This document shows, piece by piece, positions 44,591-54,101 of a DNA stretch of 64,000 nucleotides. This DNA is from Glycocaulis profundi (GTDB taxonomy: Bacteria; Pseudomonadota; Alphaproteobacteria; Caulobacterales; Maricaulaceae). The position numbers and the translations under genes were made by a program. The notes under the pieces are model-generated. The model worked only from the letters and a program-made list of their open reading frames with translations, was not told where the DNA came from and did not search any database. The stretch lies in contig VJOU01000008.1 of NCBI GenBank assembly GCA_007050995.1, positions 1 to 64,000 of the forward strand. The letters run 5' to 3'. Numbering within the stretch: position 1 is the first letter of the stretch; the number at the start of each line of letters is the position of its first letter.

Positions 44591-47500
44591 CTAGAACCGG
44601 TAGCGGACGCCCGCGCTGAGCACGTTGGTGCGCAGGTTGAGCGAGTCCGCCTCGCGGGTCTGGTAATTGCCCGACAGCTCGATGCCGTTGTCGAACCGGG
44701 TGACGATCCCGACCGACAGATCGAGCCAGTTCGCGTCGCGCTTGGCGCCGGTGTCGAACACGATCGTCCCGCCCGGCGCCGCGACGAAGTCGCCGTTCAC
44801 CGCCGCGTCCAGATCGGTCAGCGTGGCCGCATAGCCGACATAGGCGCGCGGTTCGATCACCAGCCCCTGGCCGATGATGCGGTAGCCGACGTCGACGCCC
44901 GCCCGGGCGACCGCCTCGTGGCGGCCCTGGCTTTCAATCTCCAGCGCGGCCGCCGAGCCGGTCTGGGTGGCGGAATCGAACTCGTAGCGGGTGTAGTCGA
45001 CGCCCGCCGAAGGGGTGAGGACGAACTGGTCGCGGACGAACTGCCGTCCCGCCATCGCCGACAGGTGGGTGGTGCTGGCCTCCAGCGTGCCGGTGGACAG
45101 AAGCCCCGCGCCGATGGCCGCCGAGCGGCGGGTGCGCGAGGAGTGGTCGCCCAGCGCCGCGGAGACCTGGGCCAGCCAGCCGTCCAGCGCGTACTGGGCG
45201 TAGACCCCGCCCTGGATGGACTCGGTGCGGCCGTTCGCGTCCCCGCCCGCGGGCAGGGCCTGATCGGTCTCCGAGCTGGCGAAACCGACCATGCCGCCGA
45301 AGCGCCAGCCGTCCGCCGGTCCGTAGTCGATCCCGGCCATGGCGTAGCCGCCCTCAAGACCCGAGCGGGGCGAGGCTACCGATGTCCGGATCGAGCCGTC
45401 GATCACGCCGCCCGCGAAGAACACCGCGATGCCGTTGCCCGCGTCGGTGACCTGAGGCCCGGTCTCGTCCGCCTGCCGCGCGGCGGCGGCCAGAGACGCG
45501 CCGCCCATCGACCGGCCCGTGTCCGACCCCATCAGGGCGAACATGGCCTGCGCGGAGGCGGGGGCGCCGCCTTCGGCGGGCCGTTCGGTCAGCCGCGAGC
45601 GCAGGGCCGAGGAGAAGGCCGAACCGTGCGCACCGACCGTGGAGCGGAACTGGAAAGCCTCGTGCGGCACGAGATTCTCGAACGCCGCGGTCAGCTGCGG
45701 CCCGGGCAGCAGGTCCACAGAAGCGTAGATCGGCGCCAGCGCGCCCGAGGACTGGCTGGAGCGCTGGGTGTCCAGACGCCCCGCGATGGCGAGCTGGGCG
45801 GGGTTCTCATAGGTGGTGAAGCCCACGAAGCTTTCCGCGTCGATGGTCAGGTCCATGAAGCCCGCGCCGTAGGTCGGACGGAAGAACAGAACGCCGGGCA
45901 GGTCCATGATGGCGGCGAATTCGCCGACCCGCTCGCCCGTCCAGTTCATCACCCGCCGGGTGTCGCCGAAGCGCGGCAGATAGCCGGCCTCGGGGTTCAC
46001 CCCCAGCATGCCGTCCAGCGACACCGAGCCGATCACGTCCAGACGGCCCGCGCTGTCGGCGGTCCAGTCCACGAGATACATGCCTGCGGCGGTCTGGATG
46101 TAATCACCCGCCAGCGTCAGCGCGCCCGCGCCGTCCGCCCCGGCCACGCCCGGACGCATCATCCCGCCCACGTTGAACATGGCGCCACCGAAAAGCTGGC
46201 CGTTGCCGAACAGGAAGTTGGGATCGAGGAGCTCGATCACGCCCGAACCGGTCACCGTGCCGCCCCACAGGATGGTTTCGCGGGTGATCAGCCCGCCATC
46301 GACCCGCAGCGTGCCGCCGAGGGTCTCCGCGGAGATCAGGCTCCACAGGGTCGCATCCGCCTCGACGGCCAGCTCGGCGTCGCCCATCAGGGCCAGCCGG
46401 TCGATCTCCACGAAGGCGCCGCCCAGGCTGACCGTGCCAGGGGCGGCCAGGGTCACGTCATAAAAGCGCGGCGCTTCGAGACCCTGCACGCCGTAGAAGT
46501 TCGAGGGCACGAAGCCGGTCGAGCCCGGCCCGGTGTTCTGAGGCGCCGCTTCGGCCACGAACTCCATGTCCGTGGCGTGGCTGGACGCCCCGCCGCCGGC
46601 TTCGCCGCTCGCCCCTGCCCCGCCGCGGATGCCGCGGTCCGTGCCGGTGAATTCCAGATCCGAAGCGAAGTTGGCGGCGTCCCGGCTGTCGGCGATCCCG
46701 GCGGCTCCGCCTTCGCCCGCGCCGGGGATGTCGTTGACGTCGGTGTCGAACACCACGCCCCACGGATCGCCCGGATCCGTGCCGAGCTCAGGCCCGTCGG
46801 GCAGCCCGTTCACGATCTCGCCGTTCTCGTCGATGACGTAGTAGTTCGGGTCCAGCGCCTGCAGCCAGATGGACTCGTCGAACCAGTCTCCGCCTCCGGT
46901 GTTGGTGACGTACTTGTACGGATTGTTCTCGGAAATGAACTGGTGATAGGCGAACAGCGGATTGTAATAGCTCACCCCGCCATAGGACTGGCCCGCGGCC
47001 TGGAGCGATCCGTCCACGAACCCGCCCGACAGAACGCCCAGGATCAGCGGGTTGGAAAAGATGTTCATGGCCATCAGCGGCCCGCCGGAATCCCCGCCGT
47101 CGGTGCCCACCTCGTTGGGCAGGGCGTCGCCGGGGAAGAGGTCGAGCGACGGCCCGGGCAGGATCAGCTTGTCGCCGTCGATGAAGGCGCCGCTGAAGCC
47201 GTCCCAGTCCGAGCATACGATCGAGCCTTCAAAGCCCAGCGCGTTGCCGCGCTCGCATTCGCCGGTCCGGTCGGGCTGGTCGAAGTCGATCCAGTACATC
47301 ATCTGGTTCTCGTTCGGCGCGCCCGACATGTTGTCCGGGTTCTGGGACAGGGCCGAGAAGAAGTGATTGAAGTTGCCCAGGAAGCCCAGCATGTTCTCGC
47401 CCGCCCGGCGGCGGCCGTTGATGCCTCCGGCGGCGTTGTTGGAACCGGGGCTGAACCCGCCATAGCCGATCATGTTCACGTGCACGCCCGCCTCCATCAT

Positions 47501-48049
47501 CTCGGGGGTGAGCGGGCTGAACAGCATGCCGTAGGTGGGCAGGGTGAACAGCGGATCGAGCGTGGTCAGCATCGCCACGTCCGCGGCGGGGAAAGGCTCG
47601 CCGAAGAACGATCCCTCTTCGGGCGTCATCACGTTCAGCGCGAAGCTGAGCCCGTTGCGCTCGTCGATGAACTGCAGGTCGTTGTCGATCCAGTTGAACA
47701 GCGCGTCGAACGTGTCCGGTCCGTAGGCGATGATCGGGGTCAGCGGCCCGCCCGTCCCGTAGAAATCGTCCGGCAGGCTGTTGAAGCAGTGCGCCGCGCT
47801 GAGCACCGTGCGCGGATTGATCATGGAGCCGGTGCAGTTGAACGAGATGCCGCCCGTGCCCCGGTTCCACATGTAGATCTGCACCACCCCGTCCCAGGGT
47901 TCGGCGAAGGCCTGAGCGCCCTCGTCGCCCACATCGTCGCGGAAGGGGATCGCCTCGGACGGCGCCGCGGTGACCGCCAGAGCCGCGCAGAGAGCCAGAG
48001 CCGAGGCCGCGCCGCCGAGACCGCGCATGGAGATGTGACGAGTTCGCAT
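44591..48049 (-). CDS. Serine-protease autotransporter (S1 passenger, C-terminal beta-barrel)
   Basis: The protein has 1152 residues. A signal peptide ends near TAAPSEA. The S1 protease covers about 40-380 with the full triad: His87 in LSAAHCF, Asp157 in AADVAML and Ser321 in GGDSGGPL. Residues about 500-830 are beta-helix-like stalk repeats (GTLRVDGGLITRETILWGG). The last 280 form the autotransporter barrel, ending ...RYRF with the terminal Phe needed for insertion. The passenger is probably displayed or released at the cell surface. GAGGG precedes ATG 48049. Transcription diverges from a small secreted inhibitor-like gene. Confidence 0.92.
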   Translation of the reverse strand: MRTRHISMRGLGGAASALALCAALAVTAAPSEAIPFRDDVGDEGAQAFAEPWDGVVQIYMWNRGTGGISFNCTGSMINPRTVLSAAHCFNSLPDDFYGTGGPLTPIIAYGPDTFDALFNWIDNDLQFIDERNGLSFALNVMTPEEGSFFGEPFPAADVAMLTTLDPLFTLPTYGMLFSPLTPEMMEAGVHVNMIGYGGFSPGSNNAAGGINGRRRAGENMLGFLGNFNHFFSALSQNPDNMSGAPNENQMMYWIDFDQPDRTGECERGNALGFEGSIVCSDWDGFSGAFIDGDKLILPGPSLDLFPGDALPNEVGTDGGDSGGPLMAMNIFSNPLILGVLSGGFVDGSLQAAGQSYGGVSYYNPLFAYHQFISENNPYKYVTNTGGGDWFDESIWLQALDPNYYVIDENGEIVNGLPDGPELGTDPGDPWGVVFDTDVNDIPGAGEGGAAGIADSRDAANFASDLEFTGTDRGIRGGAGASGEAGGGASSHATDMEFVAEAAPQNTGPGSTGFVPSNFYGVQGLEAPRFYDVTLAAPGTVSLGGAFVEIDRLALMGDAELAVEADATLWSLISAETLGGTLRVDGGLITRETILWGGTVTGSGVIELLDPNFLFGNGQLFGGAMFNVGGMMRPGVAGADGAGALTLAGDYIQTAAGMYLVDWTADSAGRLDVIGSVSLDGMLGVNPEAGYLPRFGDTRRVMNWTGERVGEFAAIMDLPGVLFFRPTYGAGFMDLTIDAESFVGFTTYENPAQLAIAGRLDTQRSSQSSGALAPIYASVDLLPGPQLTAAFENLVPHEAFQFRSTVGAHGSAFSSALRSRLTERPAEGGAPASAQAMFALMGSDTGRSMGGASLAAAARQADETGPQVTDAGNGIAVFFAGGVIDGSIRTSVASPRSGLEGGYAMAGIDYGPADGWRFGGMVGFASSETDQALPAGGDANGRTESIQGGVYAQYALDGWLAQVSAALGDHSSRTRRSAAIGAGLLSTGTLEASTTHLSAMAGRQFVRDQFVLTPSAGVDYTRYEFDSATQTGSAAALEIESQGRHEAVARAGVDVGYRIIGQGLVIEPRAYVGYAATLTDLDAAVNGDFVAAPGGTIVFDTGAKRDANWLDLSVGIVTRFDNGIELSGNYQTREADSLNLRTNVLSAGVRYRF

Positions 48050-48132
48050 GATCTTCCCTCTTTGTTGTGCTCAGGTGGGCGGAATGGGCCGTCGAAACTG
48101 GGGAGTGGCGGCCTGCCGATGAGGAGCAAAGC

Positions 48133-48609
48133 ATGCAGCTAGATCAGCTCACACAATTTCCACCCCGGATTGTGATCGGGGCGGCATGTTTGTGCGCCGC
48201 TGTTGCGCTGATGCCGCACACGGCGGCTCAGGAGGCGCGGCCCGCGGATCGCGCTTCCGAACCGGTCGAGGTGCAGGCCGCGGCCCTGCCCGGAGTCTAT
48301 CTCGCCGCGCCGGCCGCGGACGGGCTGACGCCCTGCCGCATCGTGCTGGCCGACCCCGCCACCCTGCCCGAGGGGCTGAGCGCGGACGGCCGGGAGGTGT
48401 CCGGGCTGGCGATGGCGGATCCGGGATGTTCGGGCGCCTTGGCCGAGGCGGCGCTGTGGACGCTGGACGCCGACCGCGCGCGGCTGGCCCTGATCGGGAT
48501 GGGCGGAGAGCCCGTCGCCGAACTCGGCGCCATGCCCGGCGGCGTCTGGTCAGGCCGGATCGAGGGCATGGGCGTGACCCGGATGGAAAAAGTTCAGGAT
48601 CCGAACTGA
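48133..48609 (+). CDS. Secreted AprI/Inh-like protease-inhibitor-fold protein
   Basis: The product has 158 residues from ATG 48133 (AGGAG upstream), with a signal peptide ending near PHTAAQ. The mature domain GVYLAAPAADGLTPCRIVLAD ... CSGALAEAALWTLDADRARLAL ... GGVWSGRIEGMGVTRMEK fits the pattern of Inh-type barrels: two Cys for a disulfide and spaced Trp/Leu strands. Inh proteins block metalloproteases in the periplasm. Here the neighbour is a serine protease, so a protective or regulatory role is inferred. The match is from pattern only. The 3' end overlaps the next convergent gene by 16 bp. Confidence 0.65.
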   Translation: MQLDQLTQFPPRIVIGAACLCAAVALMPHTAAQEARPADRASEPVEVQAAALPGVYLAAPAADGLTPCRIVLADPATLPEGLSADGREVSGLAMADPGCSGALAEAALWTLDADRARLALIGMGGEPVAELGAMPGGVWSGRIEGMGVTRMEKVQDPN

Positions 48610-49196
48610 GGCTGGAGCCCGTCCATCAGACGCGGCTCGCGGTGACGGGTCCTGCGCCTGAGGCGTTCGCACTGAGGCGTTTCGGGCCGGGCTTCGAGCC
48701 GGACGGGGGTGAAGCCCGCCGCCCGCTCGCGCGCCCGGTCACGCTCGGCGGTCTCCAGCCCGGCTTCGGCGCTGGCGGCCTCGGCGGGCAGGCGCGCGAT
48801 TCCCAGCGCCTGGTCGCGCGAGTTGGCCCGATACACCGCCGCCCAGTAGGCGGCCTCAGGCCCATCCCCCCGCCCCGCGTGCAGTCCGGCCAGCTCGGCC
48901 TGTGACGCCGCCCAGCCCGCATTCGCCGCGCGCGTGAATTCAGCCACCGCCGCCTCGCCGTCGCCCAGTTCGGCATGGCAGCGGGCCAGCTCGTGGACCG
49001 CCGCCTCGAAGCCCGGCCCGTTCGCGGCCACGCAGGACAGGATGGGCACGGCGTGCGCGCAGTCGCCCCGGCGCGCCATGACCCGCGCCTGGGAGAAGGG
49101 ATCGCTGGCGCCCGGACCGCCGCGCGGGATGCCGTCCCTCGACCCGCAGCCGGACAGGGCCAGCACGGCGGTCAGGCTGAGAATCACGAGACGCAT
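48594..49196 (-). CDS. Predicted lipoprotein with TPR/Sel1-like helices
   Basis: The protein has 200 residues. The lipobox LSGC gives Cys17. A helical repeat region follows (FEAAVHELARCHAELGDGEAAVAEFTRAANAGWAAS is one unit), then a basic, Arg-rich C-terminus. Four Cys occur in the mature part. The function is unknown. It is convergent with the inhibitor-like gene and overlaps its 3' end. Confidence 0.72.
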   Translation of the reverse strand: MRLVILSLTAVLALSGCGSRDGIPRGGPGASDPFSQARVMARRGDCAHAVPILSCVAANGPGFEAAVHELARCHAELGDGEAAVAEFTRAANAGWAASQAELAGLHAGRGDGPEAAYWAAVYRANSRDQALGIARLPAEAASAEAGLETAERDRARERAAGFTPVRLEARPETPQCERLRRRTRHREPRLMDGLQPQFGS

Positions 49197-49373
49197 GACA
49201 CGACACCCCCGGCGCGCCGGGACGGCGCGGATCAGGCGTCAGACTAGCGCGCCCCGGCGTTCGCGCCACCCCCGGCGCCCCGGCCTCGACACCGCCCCGC
49301 CCGGGCCTTATCCATGCGCCGGAAAACCGGGCGCGGAAAACGCCGCCCGGGCTCATCCCGAGGAGGACGCGAC

Positions 49374-50873
49374 ATGACCCGCCAGATCCATCACTTCGTG
49401 AACGGCAAGGCCGCGCCGGGAACCTCCGGCCGGACCGGCGAGGTGTTCAACCCCTCCACCGGCGAGGTCCAGGCGCTGGTCGCGCTGGCCACCGGGGCCG
49501 AGCTGGGCGCGGCGGTGGAGACCGCCAAGACCGCGCAGGCCGCGTGGGCGGCGGTCAATCCCCAGCGCCGCGCGCGGGTGATGTTCAAATTCAAGCAGCT
49601 GGTCGAAGACAACATGGACGAGCTCGCCCGCCTGCTGGCCAGCGAGCACGGCAAGGTGGTCGCCGACGCCAAGGGCGACATCCAGCGCGGGCTGGAAGTG
49701 GTCGAGTTCGCCTGCGGCATCCCCCACGCCCTGAAAGGCGAATACACCGAGGGCGCCGGGCCGGGCATCGACGTGTATTCCATGCGGCAGCCCCTGGGAG
49801 TCGTCGCGGGCATCACCCCGTTCAACTTCCCCGCCATGATCCCGATGTGGATGTTCTCGGTCGCCATCGCGTGCGGCAACGCCTTCATCCTCAAGCCGTC
49901 CGAGAAGGACCCCTCCGTGCCGGTGCGTCTGGCCGAGCTGATGATGGAGGCGGGCCTGCCCGCGGGCGTGCTGAACGTGGTCCACGGCGACAAGGAGGCG
50001 GTGGACGCCATCCTTCACCATCCCGACATCAAGGCGGTCAGCTTCGTGGGCAGCTCCGACATCGCCCAGTACGTCTATGTGACCGGCGCGCAGAACGGCA
50101 AGCGCGTGCAGGCCATGGGCGGGGCGAAGAACCACGGCATCATCCTGCCCGACGCGGACATGGATCAGGTGGTCAAGGATCTGGTCGGGTCCGCCTACGG
50201 CTCGGCGGGCGAGCGCTGCATGGCCCTGCCGGTGGCGGTGCCGGTGGGCGAGGAGACGGCGGAGAAGCTGATCGCCAAGCTGCTGCCCGAGATCGAGCGG
50301 CTGGCGCCGGGCAACTCGCTGGACCCCGATGCCATCTACGGCCCGGTGGTCAGCGCCGCGCACCGCGAAAAGGTGGAAGGCTACATCCAGATGGGCGTGG
50401 ACGAGGGCGCCGAGCTGGTCGTGGACGGCCGGGGCTTCTCCCTGCAGGGCCACGAGAACGGCTTCTTCATCGGCCCGTCCCTGTTCGATCATGTCACCCC
50501 GGACATGCGCTCCTATCAGGAGGAGATCTTCGGCCCGGTCCTGCAGATCGTGCGCGCGAACGACCTCGAGGAGGCCGCGCGCCTGCCCTCCGAACACCCC
50601 TACGGCAACGGCGTGGCGATCTTCACCCGCTCGGGCCTGGCCGCGCGCGAATTCGCGTCGAAGGTGAATGTGGGCATGGTCGGCATCAACGTGCCGATCC
50701 CGGTCCCTGTCGCCTATCACACCTTCGGCGGCTGGAAGCGCTCCGCCTTCGGCGACACCAACCAGCACGGCATGGAAGGCGTGAAGTTCTTCACCAAAAT
50801 CAAGACCGTCACCCAGCGCTGGCCGTCCGGCGAAGTCGCCGACCAGGCCTTCGTGATCCCGACGATGGGGTAG
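49374..50873 (+). CDS. mmsA: CoA-acylating methylmalonate-semialdehyde dehydrogenase
   Basis: The protein has 499 residues and is of the aldehyde dehydrogenase superfamily. GITPFNFPAMIPMWMFSVAI and GSAGERCMALPVAVPVG (catalytic Cys282) are diagnostic of MmsA/IolA. It converts methylmalonate or malonate semialdehyde to propionyl- or acetyl-CoA in valine, pyrimidine or inositol breakdown. AGGAGG precedes ATG 49374. It stands alone, without mmsB, and ends at a strong terminator. Confidence 0.95.
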   Translation: MTRQIHHFVNGKAAPGTSGRTGEVFNPSTGEVQALVALATGAELGAAVETAKTAQAAWAAVNPQRRARVMFKFKQLVEDNMDELARLLASEHGKVVADAKGDIQRGLEVVEFACGIPHALKGEYTEGAGPGIDVYSMRQPLGVVAGITPFNFPAMIPMWMFSVAIACGNAFILKPSEKDPSVPVRLAELMMEAGLPAGVLNVVHGDKEAVDAILHHPDIKAVSFVGSSDIAQYVYVTGAQNGKRVQAMGGAKNHGIILPDADMDQVVKDLVGSAYGSAGERCMALPVAVPVGEETAEKLIAKLLPEIERLAPGNSLDPDAIYGPVVSAAHREKVEGYIQMGVDEGAELVVDGRGFSLQGHENGFFIGPSLFDHVTPDMRSYQEEIFGPVLQIVRANDLEEAARLPSEHPYGNGVAIFTRSGLAAREFASKVNVGMVGINVPIPVPVAYHTFGGWKRSAFGDTNQHGMEGVKFFTKIKTVTQRWPSGEVADQAFVIPTMG

Positions 50874-50896
50874 CGCTCGCTGCAACCGAATGAAAG

Positions 50897-50928
50897 AAGC
50901 CGCCCCGGATGACCGGGGCGGCTTTTTC
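50897..50928 (+). terminator. Rho-independent terminator after mmsA
   Basis: A 12-bp stem (AAGCCGCCCCGG / CCGGGGCGGCTT) with an ATGA loop is followed by TTTC. It also lies at the 3' end of the convergent prolyl oligopeptidase gene. Confidence 0.9.
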
Positions 50929-50947
50929 GTAAGCGACGATCCCGCGC

Positions 50948-53146
50948 CTAGTCTTCGTGCGGGTCGGCCAGTCTCTGCATCAGGAAGACGTATTCCAGCG
51001 CCAGCCGGTTCGCGCTTTCACGCAGGTTGGCGGCGGCGGAGTGTCCGCCCGCGATGTTCTCGTAATACAGCATGTCATGGCCCAGCGCATCGAGCAGATA
51101 GGCCATCTTGCGCGCGTGGGCGGGGTGGACCCGGTCATCCTTGGTCGAGGTCAGGATGAACAGCTCGGGGTACTCTCCGTCCGTGTCCACGTTGTGGACC
51201 GGCGAAATCCCGCGCAGGAACTCGCGCTCCTCGGGGTTCTCGTCGGGGAAGCCGTATTCGGCCTGCCAGCTCGCGCCCGCCAGCATGGTGTGATAGCGCA
51301 TCATGTCCAGCAGGGGGACCTGGGTGATGACCGCGCCGAACAGGTCGGGGCGCTGGGTGTACATCACCCCGGTCAGCAGGCCGCCGTTCGAGCCGCCCAT
51401 CACGCCGAGCCGGTCTGACGTGGTCACCCCGTCCTCGATCAGGGTCTCCGCGACCGCGATCAGGTCGTCATAGATGCGCTGGCGGTTCGTGGTGAGCCCC
51501 GCCTGGTGCCAGGCCGGGCCGAATTCGCCGCCGCCGCGGATGTTGGCGAGCACGTACACGCCTCCGTTCTCCAGCCACAGCTTGCCCATCGTGCCCGAGT
51601 AGGACGGGTTGAGGCTGACCTGGAAGCCGCCATAGGCGTAGAGCAGGGTCTGGCGCGGGCCTTCGGCCACCGCTTCGGGATCGTAGACCACGAAATAGGG
51701 GATCATCGTGCCGTCCGCGCTCTCGGCTTCGCGCTGGTCGACGACGAGCCCTTCGGCGCTGAAGTTCTCGGGGATGGATTTGGCTTCCACGAGGTCCAGC
51801 GAGCCCGGCTCGAGCGAGTACAGGGTCTGAGGGGTCAGATAGCCCTGGGCGGTCACGAAGGCGATGTCGGACTGGTCGTCCACCGTTGAGATCGACACCG
51901 AGGTGTTCTCCGGCGTCTCGACCAGGCGCGAGGTCCAGCCCTCTTCGGCCGTGAAGTCGAAGGCGTGAAGCTGGCCGACCACGTTGTCGTTGATCACAAC
52001 GAACAGATGGTTCGCGTTCGCGCCCGTCGAGCCGATGGACTGGCGCTCGGAGGGGGTGAAGACGGTGTGGATGCGCGGCAGCTCGCCGGTCTCGGCGAAG
52101 TCGCGGATGGAGAAGGACAGGAGCGCCCCCTGCGGATAGGTCTCCTCGCCGCCTTCGGGCGTCCACTCCTCCTCGATGCGGAAGACCATCTGGCCCTCGA
52201 ACAGGGCGGTGGGCGACACGCGCGCGGGCAGCGGCATGGCCATAGGCTCGCCCCGGGCGTCGTCGGGCAGCAGCCAGTAGGCGCTTTCAAAGAAGGTCAC
52301 GCCCTGGGTGGCCAGGAACCAGGCGGTGCCGTCGGCCTCCTCGAAGCGGGCGGGCCAGACGCCGACATTGGCCTCTTCGCCCGAGAACACCACCTCGGCG
52401 TCCGCGATGTCCGTGCCTCGGGTCCAGCGCTTGACCACGAAGGGATAGCCCGAGGTCGTGACCTCGTCCTCGTCCAGCGCGGTGGCGATCAGCAGGGTGT
52501 CGGCGTCGATCCACGCGGTCGAGCCCTTGGTCTCGGGGATGACGAAGCCGTCCTCCACGAAGGACCGGCTCTCCATGTCGAACTCGCGCCGGTGGGAGGC
52601 GTCAGAGCCGCCGTCAGACAGGGTGATCATGCAGTGCCGGTAGTCCGGCGACAGGCAGGACGAGCCGCCCCAGACCCAGTTCCTGTCCTCGGCTTCGGCC
52701 AGCTGGTCGACGTCCAGAACCACGTCCCATTCGGGCGCGTCGGTCATGTAGCTGTCCAGCGTGGTCTTGCGCCACAGGCCGTGGGTGTTGTTCGCGTCTC
52801 GCCAGAAATTCCACAGCTCGCCGCCGCGCACCGAGACGAAGGGGATCCGGTCGTCGCTTTCGAGAATCTCCAGCGCCTCGTCATAGAGCGTCTGGTAGCG
52901 CGGATCGGACTGGAGCCGCTCCAGCGAGCGCTCGTTCATGGCGCGCGCGAAGGCCAGCGCCTCGTCGCCCTCGACCTCTTCGAGCCAGAGCAGCTCTTCT
53001 TCCTCGGCCTGGATGGCGGCGTTCAGGGCCGCGCCGTCCTCGGCGCGCGGGTAGTCGTGTTCGGCCAATCCGGCCTCCTGGCTGAAAGCGGGTCCCGCCG
53101 CCAGCGCGAGCGCGCAGGCTGACAGGGACAGGGTCAGTCGTTTCAT
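50948..53146 (-). CDS. Prolyl oligopeptidase family serine peptidase (S9A), exported
   Basis: The protein has 732 residues. A signal peptide ends near GPAFS. A seven-bladed propeller occupies roughly 70-430, then an alpha/beta hydrolase with the nucleophile in GVMGGSNGGLLTG, the Asp in TSTKDDRVHP and the His in IAGGHSAAANL. ANIRGGGEFGPAWHQAG is a hallmark of S9A. It cleaves short proline-containing peptides, here in the periplasm. Confidence 0.94.
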   Translation of the reverse strand: MKRLTLSLSACALALAAGPAFSQEAGLAEHDYPRAEDGAALNAAIQAEEEELLWLEEVEGDEALAFARAMNERSLERLQSDPRYQTLYDEALEILESDDRIPFVSVRGGELWNFWRDANNTHGLWRKTTLDSYMTDAPEWDVVLDVDQLAEAEDRNWVWGGSSCLSPDYRHCMITLSDGGSDASHRREFDMESRSFVEDGFVIPETKGSTAWIDADTLLIATALDEDEVTTSGYPFVVKRWTRGTDIADAEVVFSGEEANVGVWPARFEEADGTAWFLATQGVTFFESAYWLLPDDARGEPMAMPLPARVSPTALFEGQMVFRIEEEWTPEGGEETYPQGALLSFSIRDFAETGELPRIHTVFTPSERQSIGSTGANANHLFVVINDNVVGQLHAFDFTAEEGWTSRLVETPENTSVSISTVDDQSDIAFVTAQGYLTPQTLYSLEPGSLDLVEAKSIPENFSAEGLVVDQREAESADGTMIPYFVVYDPEAVAEGPRQTLLYAYGGFQVSLNPSYSGTMGKLWLENGGVYVLANIRGGGEFGPAWHQAGLTTNRQRIYDDLIAVAETLIEDGVTTSDRLGVMGGSNGGLLTGVMYTQRPDLFGAVITQVPLLDMMRYHTMLAGASWQAEYGFPDENPEEREFLRGISPVHNVDTDGEYPELFILTSTKDDRVHPAHARKMAYLLDALGHDMLYYENIAGGHSAAANLRESANRLALEYVFLMQRLADPHED

Positions 53147-53279
53147 GCGGTTGTCTCCCCGGACGTGTTGATCCAGCCACCTTAGCGCGCCTGACGGGGC
53201 CGCCTACCCGCGCTACATGACAAAACCGACAGAAACGCCGCGCTTGGCAGGCGCGCGCGGGCGGCTTACCTGAAAGTCC

Positions 53280-54101
53280 ATGAGCATCACCCATCCGGCC
53301 TGGGCCATGAACGGCGCGGGCAACGCTTTCATCCTGATCGACGCCCGGCAGGGCGGACCGCTCGCCCTGAGCGAGGCGGACGTGCGCGCCCTGCACGCGG
53401 CCAAACCCTTCGACCAGCTTCTCGCGCTGGAGCCCGACGCGGACGCGGACGCCCGCCTGCGGGTGTGGAACGCGGACGGGGGCGAGGTGGGCGCGTGCGG
53501 CAACGGCACGCGCGCGGCGGCCTGGCTGATGTTCGAGGACGGCGGGAGCGAAAGCCTCGCCCTGTCCTCGCTGGGCGGACTGCTGAAGGCGCGGCGGCTG
53601 GCGGACGGATCGGCGGAGGTCGATCTGGGCGCCGCGCGGCTGGACTGGCGGGAGATCCCGCTGGCGCGCGAGATGGACACGGTGCGTCTCGATTACGCCG
53701 TCGACCTGCCCGGCGGCTGGCGGCTGGACGGTCCGGGCGCGGTGTCGATGGGCAATCCCCATGCGGTCTTTTTCGTGGATGACCTGCTCGCCCTGCCGCT
53801 GGCCCAGATCGGCCCGGTGGTCGAGCGCGACCCTCTCTTCCCCGAGCGGGTCAATGCCGGGTTCGCGCAAGTGAAGGGCCGCGACCGCATCCGCCTGCGG
53901 GTGTTCGAGCGCGGCGCGGGGCTGACCCTGGCCTGCGGCACGGGCGCCTGCGCGGCGCTGGTGGCCGCGCACCGGCGGGGGCTGACGGATCGCGAGGCGG
54001 TCATCGAGGCCGATGGCGGCGAACTGCCCGTGCGCTGGGACGCGGACGGGCATGTCCATCTGTCCGGCCCCGTCGAGATGGAAGGCCGGCTGGAGCTCTA
54101 G
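53280..54101 (+). CDS. dapF: Diaminopimelate epimerase
   Basis: The product has 273 residues. The two catalytic cysteines are Cys73 in GACGNGTRAAAW and Cys219 in LACGTGACAALVA; MNGAGNAFILID and MGNPHAVFFV are also typical. It converts LL- to meso-diaminopimelate for lysine and peptidoglycan. The start at ATG 53280 leaves MSITHPAWAMNGAGN as the N-terminus. Transcription diverges from the prolyl oligopeptidase gene. Confidence 0.95.
   Translation: MSITHPAWAMNGAGNAFILIDARQGGPLALSEADVRALHAAKPFDQLLALEPDADADARLRVWNADGGEVGACGNGTRAAAWLMFEDGGSESLALSSLGGLLKARRLADGSAEVDLGAARLDWREIPLAREMDTVRLDYAVDLPGGWRLDGPGAVSMGNPHAVFFVDDLLALPLAQIGPVVERDPLFPERVNAGFAQVKGRDRIRLRVFERGAGLTLACGTGACAALVAAHRRGLTDREAVIEADGGELPVRWDADGHVHLSGPVEMEGRLEL

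Noticed and set aside
44918-48142. Open frame of about 1070 codons opposite the autotransporter gene
   Set aside because: The minus-strand autotransporter has a signal peptide, catalytic triad and barrel; the opposite frame has none of these.
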